In this document: piece after piece, positions 6,685-12,286 of the stretch
Layout: every line of letters begins with the position of its first letter
Position numbering within the stretch: the stretch's first letter is position 1
Source of the DNA: CAYYAQ01 sp964469555
GTDB lineage: Bacteria > Planctomycetota > UBA1135 > UBA2386
Direction of reading: 5' to 3'
Length of the DNA: 12,286 bases
Assembly (NCBI GenBank): GCA_964469555.1
Contig: CAYYAQ010000155.1
Location: forward strand, 1-12,286
The notes under the pieces: model-generated
Told to the model about the DNA's origin: nothing
The model's input: the letters and a program-made list of their open reading frames with translations, nothing else
Database searches by the model: none
Translations under genes and position numbers: made by a program

Positions 6685-6699
6685 CTACGCTCCCCGTAG
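6685..6699 (+). promoter_or_regulatory. hairpin abutting the flippase start codon
   Basis: CTACG-CTCCC-CGTAG is a perfect 5-bp stem with a 5-nt loop ending directly before ATG 6700, where a ribosome-binding site would be expected; none is present. It could affect initiation, or be chance. Confidence 0.3.
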
Positions 6700-8262
6700 A
6701 TGGCCGCATCCCGCAAGCGCGTCTTCGCACGAAACATCACTAGCAATCTCGCTGGCTACGCGGTCAGCGCTGTCGTCGCGCTGTTTCTGTCGCCGTTCGT
6801 GGTTAGCGCCCTCGGCGGAGTCCACTACGGCCTGTGGACGCTGCTCGTCAGCCTGACGGGATACTACGGTCTCCTCGATCTGGGCGTGCGGTCCGCCGTC
6901 GGTCAGTACGTGACCCGATACTGGGCCCGCGACGACATGGTCGGGGTCAGCCGCACGTTTTCGACCTCGATGGTTCTGCTGTGCGGCGTCGCGTTCGTCG
7001 GCATCCTCGTCACGCTCGGCCTGACGTGGTACCTCCCGTCGTTCCTGGAGGCCAACAACACCGGCGAGACCGCCCTGGAACCCGCTGCGCTCGGCGTGCT
7101 GATCCACGACGCGAGGATCGCCATGATGATCTGCGGCGGCGGCATTGCACTCGGCATCCCGATGGCGCTCTGGGCGACGGCGACCTACGCGCAGGAGCGC
7201 TTCGACATCTCGAACGCCGTCGGCATCGTGGAGCGGCTGATCCTCGCAGCGCTGACCGTCTGGACACTGCGGGAGGGCCACGGCGTCATCGGCCTCGCGG
7301 CGATCACGGTCGGCACCCAGCTCCTCGCGTCGACCGCGCGCATGGTCATCGCGTACAAGCTGATGCCGGGGCTCAGCGTCTCGATCCGGAATTTCGCGAA
7401 GGAGTCCGTCCGTGAACTCTGGAACTACGGAATCTTCAACTTCATGGTCAACGCCGCCGACCGTGTCGTGCTCTACATGGACGCGATCGTCGTCACGACG
7501 TTCATCGGTCTCGCCGCGGTCACGCCGTACGAGATCGGCGCCAAGCTGATCCCCTACTTCATGTCCCTGGTGCTCGCGATCACGTGGACCATGACGCCGT
7601 ATGCCACGGCCTGCGACGCCCGCGGCGACATGGATGCGCTGCGTGGACTGCTTCTCAAAGGAACGCGCGGGAGTCTCTTCATCGCATCGGTGATCTGCGC
7701 AGGCCTGCTTCTGGCAGGCGACGAGTTCCTGCTGATCTGGATGGATCCGCAATTCCTCGACGGAGGGACGAGCTACGCCATCATGGCCGTTCTCGCCTGG
7801 GCGACACTGGCCCGGGCCAGTACGAGCTGCGGTCGACAGATCCTGTTCGGAATGCGCCGCATGAAGCTCCTCGCGAGCCTGGCGTTTGCCGAAGCCGGCC
7901 TCAACATCGGACTCAGCATCGTGCTCGTGCAGCACTACGGTCTCATCGGCGTGGCCTGGGGCACGCTGATCTCGATCGTGGTGGCCTACGTCATCACCCA
8001 GAACGTGTTCCTCGTCCGGTTGACCGGTGTAAGCGGCCACCGCTACCTCTGGCAAGTCCTGCGCGCGACCGTGCCCGTCATCGGATCGATGTACCTCGTG
8101 TCGCTCTGGACCGACACGTGGCTCGTTGTCAATTCCTGGGCGTGGTTCGGCGTCGAGGCCCTCCTGTTGATGGTGCCAGTGATTCCGATCGGATACCTGC
8201 TCGTCATGAACGAGGACGAGCGTGAGATCATCAAGCGCCGGCTGCCCTTCCGTCGCAAGTGA
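6700..8262 (+). CDS. Wzx-like oligosaccharide flippase (MOP superfamily)
   Basis: The 520-residue polytopic inner-membrane protein has roughly 12-14 predicted helices and belongs to the polysaccharide biosynthesis/export branch of the MOP exporters. The start RNITSNLAGYAVSAVVALFLSPFVV (11-35) followed by GGVHYGLWTLLVSLTGYYGLLDLGV (39-63) is the characteristic N-terminal signature of these flippases. Later features are the charged helix with ADRVVLYMDAIVV (253-265), a second bundle after about residue 250, and a basic cytoplasmic tail, IIKRRLPFRRK. Such proteins move lipid-linked glycans across the inner membrane to the periplasm. The length is usual for the family. The stop is 8 nt before the ATP-grasp gene, indicating one operon with 8271-9470 and 9467-10639. 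No glycosyltransferase or polymerase is in the window, so the transported glycan cannot be named. Confidence 0.87.
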   Translation: MAASRKRVFARNITSNLAGYAVSAVVALFLSPFVVSALGGVHYGLWTLLVSLTGYYGLLDLGVRSAVGQYVTRYWARDDMVGVSRTFSTSMVLLCGVAFVGILVTLGLTWYLPSFLEANNTGETALEPAALGVLIHDARIAMMICGGGIALGIPMALWATATYAQERFDISNAVGIVERLILAALTVWTLREGHGVIGLAAITVGTQLLASTARMVIAYKLMPGLSVSIRNFAKESVRELWNYGIFNFMVNAADRVVLYMDAIVVTTFIGLAAVTPYEIGAKLIPYFMSLVLAITWTMTPYATACDARGDMDALRGLLLKGTRGSLFIASVICAGLLLAGDEFLLIWMDPQFLDGGTSYAIMAVLAWATLARASTSCGRQILFGMRRMKLLASLAFAEAGLNIGLSIVLVQHYGLIGVAWGTLISIVVAYVITQNVFLVRLTGVSGHRYLWQVLRATVPVIGSMYLVSLWTDTWLVVNSWAWFGVEALLLMVPVIPIGYLLVMNEDEREIIKRRLPFRRK

Positions 8263-8270
8263 TGTAGGCG

Positions 8271-9470
8271 ATGATCGAGACACACCAGACCCCCGCGATC
8301 GTCACGTCGATGAACGTCAACGGTCTCGCGGTCGCCCGCGTCCTCGGTCGCCACGGCGTACCCGTCATCGGAATCCATGAGAACCGCACCGACCCGGAGA
8401 CGCTCTGCGGATTCCTCGACGAGTTGTGGCACCGTGACGGCTCACTGATCGAGCTGCTCATGCACCAGGGCACGAAGTTCGCGAACCGACCGGTGCTCGT
8501 GCCGATCACCGACGAAGCCGTCAGGGTGATCGCCGAACACCTCGTGGACCTGCGTTCGCACTACCGCGTGTCGATGCCGGAACCATCCACGGTCCAACGG
8601 TTGACCGACAAGCAGGGCTTCGACGAGTGGGCCCGCGCGCTCGAAGGCGATCTCTCACTCCCGCTCCCGCGCACATGGATCGTGGAATGCCCCGAAGACC
8701 TGGACGAGGTCGCTGCTTCGGCGACGTTCCCCTGCATCCTGAAGCCCCCCGAGAAGAGCGCGGCCTTTGAGCTTGCCGGAGGCAAGAAGGCCTACGTCCT
8801 CGAGGATGTCGCGGTCCTGCGTTCGGTCTACGAACAGTTCCGCGAAGTGCAACCACGCGTGATCGTCCAGCAGTACATCCCCGGAGGCGATGACGAGGTC
8901 TACTTCTGTCTGCTCGCCTGCGGCGAGGACCACGAACCACTCGCGACGTTCACCGGTCGAAAGCTGCGTCAATGGAGACCGCATTGCGGTGGCACCGCGT
9001 CGGCAGAACCCGTCGATGAACCGCAACTCACCGAACTCACCACCGCGTTCTTTCGACGGGTCGGCATGGTCGGGGCGTGTTCGATGGAGTTCAAACGCGA
9101 CCCCCGCGACGGCGCCTTCTACCTGATCGAACCGACCGTCTGCCGGACGGACTGGCAGAACGGTCTCGCCGACGCGAACGGCGCCCCGATCGCGTACGTC
9201 GCGTATCGAGCCGCCCTCGGCCTCCCTACGATCGGGGAACCGAAGCCGTGGCTGCGTCGACGCTGGGTGGAGTTCGGCACCGACCGGCTCGCCGCACACT
9301 ACTACCGCGAGCGAGGCGGGCTCGGACGACTCGCTTGGCTGTGGTCGATCCGTCCGCCGGTGCGCGGCGCTTACTTCGCCCTCGATGATCCGAAACCGTT
9401 CTTGCGGATCCTGCGGCGCACGCTTCGCCGCGTGCGGCAGAAGGTCGGGCTCAGAGGGACCGAATCGTGA
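8271..9470 (+). CDS. ATP-grasp carboxylate-amine ligase-like enzyme
   Basis: The 399-residue protein is a cytoplasmic ATP-grasp ligase. Residues 8-34 (PAIVTSMNVNGLAVARVLGRHGVPVIG) form the Rossmann-like N-terminal subdomain. The ATP-grasp fold follows: FPCILKPP with the ATP-binding Lys158, VQQYIPGGDDEVYF (199-212), and the metal-binding end CSMEFKRDP (Glu273) and FYLIEPTVCRTDWQ (Glu287). The usual Asn of the 'EINPR' motif is replaced by EPT, a variant seen in ATP-grasp proteins of glycan and D-aspartate-ligase-like groups. Members join a carboxylate to an amine via an acyl-phosphate. In this context it may add an amino acid or similar group to a glycan or peptide precursor. The C-terminus (373-395) is basic and helical and may associate with the membrane. 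ATG 8271 is 8 nt after the flippase stop; its own stop TGA overlaps the next GTG. Confidence 0.87.
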   Translation: MIETHQTPAIVTSMNVNGLAVARVLGRHGVPVIGIHENRTDPETLCGFLDELWHRDGSLIELLMHQGTKFANRPVLVPITDEAVRVIAEHLVDLRSHYRVSMPEPSTVQRLTDKQGFDEWARALEGDLSLPLPRTWIVECPEDLDEVAASATFPCILKPPEKSAAFELAGGKKAYVLEDVAVLRSVYEQFREVQPRVIVQQYIPGGDDEVYFCLLACGEDHEPLATFTGRKLRQWRPHCGGTASAEPVDEPQLTELTTAFFRRVGMVGACSMEFKRDPRDGAFYLIEPTVCRTDWQNGLADANGAPIAYVAYRAALGLPTIGEPKPWLRRRWVEFGTDRLAAHYYRERGGLGRLAWLWSIRPPVRGAYFALDDPKPFLRILRRTLRRVRQKVGLRGTES

Positions 9471-10639
9471 CGGAATCCGCCATCCGCGACGCGTTCGCAC
9501 AGTTCGTCCCCATCGCGGTGCGTGGCCTCGACCGCATGGTGTCGCCGGACGGGAAGTGGTTCTGCTTCCTCGCGCGACCTTCGCAGACCGGTGGACTCTC
9601 GCTCGAGGACAAGTCGGAGCGCTACAGCGCGATGAGCCTCATCGGACTCGCCCAGAATGTCGACGGCGTGGCCGCGTCCCGTGTCGATACGGCGCCCATC
9701 GCCGACTCGCTGCACGCCTGGGCCCCCACTGCCCATGACCTGGGCGACGCCTCTCTGGTCCTCTGGTCCGAGATCCTTCGCGAGGACGCACGCGCCGAGG
9801 CGACGGCGGCAGCGATCCTCGTGCGGCGCGATGAAATCCACGCGCCGGACTCCAACCTCGCCAGCATGGAGAACGGCTGCCTGCTGCTGGGGCTGGCCGA
9901 GGCGATGCGCGCGGGCATCGGCGGAACGCCCGTCGCGAAGTTCGCCGCCGATCTCGCCGAACTCCTGCGCGGCAACCAATCGGCGGCGGGACTGTTCAGC
10001 TTCGGAAGCAAGCTGCGCCGCAAGAACGTGCACCGCGCCCGCATGGACTACCGCCTGGGCAGCTTCGCGTCGCAGGTCTACCCGATCATGGGCTTCGCGG
10101 CGTACGCCCGCGCCGCGGGCGACGACGCGGCGCGCGACGTCGCACGACGCTGCGCCGCGCGGATCTGCCAGTTGCAAGGTGATGAGGGCCAGTGGTGGTG
10201 GGTGTTTCACTCCCATCGTCCCGAAACCGCCGTGCGCTATCCGGTCTACACGGTTCACCAGGACGCGATGGGTCCGATGGCGCTGTTCGCCGCGGCGCTC
10301 GCCGACGGCGGCACGGACCGCTACGACGCGAGCGTTCAGCGGAGCTTCGGATGGTTCGACGACCGCACCGAGCGCACTGCGGACGAGCTCGTCGACCGCG
10401 ACCTCGGCGTCGTGTGGCGCGCGGTGCAGCACGACGACCCCGCGCAAACGGGACGGCTGGGACTCGGACGGGGCGAGCTGTCCCGCATGGGTCGCGCTAC
10501 CTGGCTGGGGTTCGCGGACCGCCGGGAGCTCGATGGCGGGTTCACCTGCCGTGAATGCCGGCCCTACCACCTCGGATGGATCCTGTTGGCAGCAGGGCTG
10601 TTCGGGCAGTGCCTGGCGCAGCGGACACTCGCCCGGTAG
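9467..10639 (+). CDS. uncharacterised six-hairpin (alpha/alpha-barrel) glycosidase-like protein
   Basis: The 390-residue protein begins at GTG 9467, overlapping the upstream TGA by four bases (GTGA), so it is probably coupled to the ATP-grasp gene. There is no signal peptide; an internal Met24 is a less likely start. The sequence is mostly paired amphipathic helices with aromatic loop motifs: LASMENGCLLLGLAEAM (131-147), DYRLGSFASQVYPIMGFAAYA (194-214), GQWWWVFHSH (241-250), YPVYTVHQDAMGPMALFA (258-275), and CRECRPYHLGWILLAAGLF (361-379). This resembles six-hairpin glycosidase-like or glucuronyl-epimerase-like barrels that act on polysaccharides. Conserved Trp, His, Tyr and Asp in these loops would line a sugar site, but no specific family is recognised. 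Cys361/Cys364 form a CxxC pair. Co-expression with a flippase and a ligase suggests glycan processing in the cytoplasm. Confidence 0.65.
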   Translation: MTESAIRDAFAQFVPIAVRGLDRMVSPDGKWFCFLARPSQTGGLSLEDKSERYSAMSLIGLAQNVDGVAASRVDTAPIADSLHAWAPTAHDLGDASLVLWSEILREDARAEATAAAILVRRDEIHAPDSNLASMENGCLLLGLAEAMRAGIGGTPVAKFAADLAELLRGNQSAAGLFSFGSKLRRKNVHRARMDYRLGSFASQVYPIMGFAAYARAAGDDAARDVARRCAARICQLQGDEGQWWWVFHSHRPETAVRYPVYTVHQDAMGPMALFAAALADGGTDRYDASVQRSFGWFDDRTERTADELVDRDLGVVWRAVQHDDPAQTGRLGLGRGELSRMGRATWLGFADRRELDGGFTCRECRPYHLGWILLAAGLFGQCLAQRTLAR

Positions 10640-10685
10640 CCGTACAAGAACTGCACGTGCGCCAAGAGTTGGTCCCCATTCCGGG

Positions 10686-10788
10686 AGGAGTCTGCTCCAC
10701 GGGAGGGGGATTCAGTGAGTATCCCAGGTGGTGAGATGGGCCGGAAGGCACGGGCTGTATGAGTTGGCTTCCCGTGGGGCAGACTCCT
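10686..10788 (+). repeat. 21-bp inverted repeat, probable structured RNA element
   Basis: The arms at 10686-10706 and 10768-10788 pair over all 21 positions. The only two non-Watson-Crick positions (T10696/G10778 and G10705/T10769) are U-G or G-U in plus-strand RNA. The 61-nt interior contains two further small hairpins: GGGAT (10707-10711) with ATCCC (10721-10725), and GCC-GGAA-GGC (10740-10749), which has a GNRA-type loop. It lies 46 bp after the stop at 10639 and 27 bp before the ATG at 10816. It could be a leader switch, a 3'-end processing or termination element, or a DNA operator. No known riboswitch class was recognised. Confidence 0.65.
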
Positions 10789-10793
10789 AGAGT
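10764..10793 (+). promoter_or_regulatory. candidate promoter of the cytochrome gene overlapping the inverted repeat
   Basis: TTGGCT (10764-10769) and TAGAGT (10788-10793) each match four of six consensus bases with an 18-nt spacer. The right arm of the inverted repeat lies almost exactly between them. If real, transcription would start near 10800, and the repeat would act as DNA rather than in this gene's leader. Confidence 0.3.
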
Positions 10794-10815
10794 GGGCGCG
10801 ACCCCTCCCCCATCG

Positions 10816-12286
10816 ATGAAGGCCAAAGCACTCCCTCGCACCGTGTTCGTCGTCTGCTTGGCCCTGCTCTTCGGCAGCGGGATGGTCGTGTCCTGCTCCG
10901 ACGAGGCCGCCACGCCGCAGGAGCCGGCCACCTACGTCGGACGCGCGACGTGCCAGACATGCCACTCGACGCAGCACGACGCCTGGCACGGATCACACCA
11001 CGACCTCGCGATGCAGCCGGCGACCGAGGAGAGCGTGCTCGGAAACTTCGACGACGCGACGTTTGAACGCCACGGCGTGACGTCGAAGTTCTTCCGCAAG
11101 GACGGCAAGTTCATGGTCCGCACAGACGCAGCCGACGGCAAGCTCGCGGACTTTGAGGTCGCCTACGCGTTCGGGGTCTACCCGCTGCAACAGTACCTGG
11201 TGAAGTTCCCCCGCGGTCGCGTGCAGACGCTGGGCATCTGCTGGGATTCGCGTCCCAAGGAGAAGGGCGGCCAGCGCTGGTACCACCTCTACGAGGAGAA
11301 GATCGCGCACGACGACCCGCTGCACTGGACCGGACGGCATCAGAACTGGAACTACATGTGCGCGAACTGTCACTCGACGAACCTGCGCAAGAACTACGAC
11401 ATCGCCACCGACACCTACAAGACGACGTGGTCGGAGATCGACGTCTCGTGCGAGGCGTGCCACGGCCCGGCTTCGCACCACGTGACGTGGGCGCAGGCGG
11501 AGACGAAGCCAGACTACGCCCACAAGGGCTTCGCCGGGCCGATCGTCAACGACGCCGTCTGGACCTTCAAGAAGGGCGAGGTCACCGCCAAACGGAAGGG
11601 CGGCGCCCACGCCATGCTGCAGACCGGGTTGTGCGCACGGTGCCACTCGCGCCGCAGCACGATGCGCGAAGGCCACGTCCACGGCCCGCTGCTCGACGCC
11701 GAACGCCTGACCCTCCTCGACCCGATCCTCTACCACCCAGACGGACAGATCAACGAAGAGGTCTACGTCTACGGTTCGTTCGTGCAGAGCAAGATGCACC
11801 ACAAGGGCGTCACCTGTACCGACTGCCACGACCCACACACGCTGAAACCCCACGCGCCGGGCAACGCGCTGTGCGTTCGCTGCCACCAGTCTTCGACGTT
11901 CGACACGGAGAAGCACCACCACCACAAGACCGGGTCCACCGGTGCGTCGTGCGTCGCCTGCCACATGCCGACGAAGCACTACATGGTCGTCGACCCCCGC
12001 CTCGACCACAGCATTCGGATTCCCCGACCAGATCTCACCGTGAAGCTCGGCACGCCCAACGCGTGCAACCAGTGCCACGGCAAGGAGACCCCGCAATGGG
12101 CGTCCACTCAGATCGCGAAGTGGTACGGACCGAATCACGTACCGAAACCCCACTTCGCCGAAGCGCTGCACGCCGGTCGGAGTCACTCCAAAGACGCCGC
12201 CCCGCGTCTCACCGAACTGGCGCGCGACCCAGCGCAACCAGGGATCGCACGCGCCACGGCATTCGCGCTGCTCCAGGAATACCCCG
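10816..12286 (+). CDS. octahaem c-type cytochrome lipoprotein, C-terminus cut by window edge
   Basis: The open frame runs from ATG 10816 through 490 codons to the right edge. Residues 1-27 are a lipoprotein signal with lipobox VVSC (Cys27), so the protein should be anchored in the envelope. Eight CXXCH haem-binding motifs begin at Cys46, 182, 212, 273, 334, 353, 379 and 417. Conserved text around them (YVGRATCQTCH, WHGSHHDLAMQ, PLHWTGRHQNWNYMCANCH, TTWSEIDVSCEACHGP, CVACHMP, PNACNQCH) matches the multihaem cytochromes of the c554-like group that are usually fused to TPR or HEAT-type repeats. The sequence after residue 450 (LTELARDPAQPGIARATAFALL) looks like the first such helical repeat. The protein likely transfers electrons in the periplasm; whether it has its own catalytic site cannot be read. 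His366-His371 (KHHHHK) may supply distal haem ligands. No Shine-Dalgarno is present; a C-rich stretch precedes the ATG. No cytochrome maturation genes are nearby. Confidence 0.9.
   Translation, partial: MKAKALPRTVFVVCLALLFGSGMVVSCSDEAATPQEPATYVGRATCQTCHSTQHDAWHGSHHDLAMQPATEESVLGNFDDATFERHGVTSKFFRKDGKFMVRTDAADGKLADFEVAYAFGVYPLQQYLVKFPRGRVQTLGICWDSRPKEKGGQRWYHLYEEKIAHDDPLHWTGRHQNWNYMCANCHSTNLRKNYDIATDTYKTTWSEIDVSCEACHGPASHHVTWAQAETKPDYAHKGFAGPIVNDAVWTFKKGEVTAKRKGGAHAMLQTGLCARCHSRRSTMREGHVHGPLLDAERLTLLDPILYHPDGQINEEVYVYGSFVQSKMHHKGVTCTDCHDPHTLKPHAPGNALCVRCHQSSTFDTEKHHHHKTGSTGASCVACHMPTKHYMVVDPRLDHSIRIPRPDLTVKLGTPNACNQCHGKETPQWASTQIAKWYGPNHVPKPHFAEALHAGRSHSKDAAPRLTELARDPAQPGIARATAFALLQEYP

Noticed and set aside
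6685..8283. 532-codon minus-strand open frame covering the whole flippase gene
   Set aside because: Asp/Arg/His-rich with no hydrophobic core or motif; a mirror frame of high third-position GC codons.
9371..10570. 399-codon minus-strand open frame
   Set aside because: Opposes the 9467-10639 gene, which has coupling overlap and coherent helical sequence; no family features on the minus frame.
10993..12237. 414-codon minus-strand open frame
   Set aside because: Val/Arg-rich shadow of the cytochrome gene, whose eight CXXCH motifs prove the plus frame.
1..12286. tRNA, rRNA, CRISPR array or insertion sequence
   Set aside because: No cloverleaf, no spaced direct-repeat array, and no transposase frame or terminal repeats were seen on reading both strands; a covariance-model scan was not possible.

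Overview
This is a GC-rich window from a Gram-negative bacterium. It carries outer-membrane and lipoprotein genes, and most starts have no clear Shine-Dalgarno. A Planctomycetota-like or other deep-branching environmental lineage fits the gene mix: an S9 peptidase with Arg/Gly-rich inserts, a DUF1080-like lipoprotein and a large multihaem cytochrome with the start of a helical-repeat tail. That placement is inference only; there is no rRNA or marker gene here.

Layout. 1-1172 (-): N-terminal 390 codons of a secreted S9-type peptidase or beta-propeller protein, cut by the left edge. 1312-1959 (+): a lipoprotein with a jelly-roll domain, readable only across two compensating frameshifts. 1973-1998: a perfect 11-bp hairpin that probably terminates convergent transcripts. 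2021-2431 (-): a small exported protein with an A8/G9 homopolymer junction in its leader. 2558-3438 (-): phosphatidylserine decarboxylase (psd) translationally coupled to a 46-residue one-helix membrane protein. 3573-3686 (+): a 37-residue secreted peptide with a good Shine-Dalgarno. 3724-5376 (+): a YfcC/DcuC-type carboxylate or amino-acid transporter. 5487-6656 (+): a TraF-like outer-membrane barrel. 6700-10639 (+): a tight three-gene unit of Wzx-like flippase, ATP-grasp ligase and a likely alpha/alpha-barrel protein. 10640-10815: a non-coding gap with a 21-bp inverted repeat. 10816-end (+): an octahaem c-type cytochrome lipoprotein, cut by the right edge.

How genes work together. psd makes phosphatidylethanolamine and its small partner probably sits in the same membrane. 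The 6700-10639 unit looks like a glycan or glycoconjugate export and modification module without a local glycosyltransferase. The other genes appear to be independent envelope functions.

The two most unusual observations are (i) an XRE/Cro-type helix-turn-helix sequence embedded in frame between the first two membrane helices of the transporter, and (ii) the inverted repeat before the cytochrome gene, whose only two imperfections are both G-U pairs when read as plus-strand RNA.
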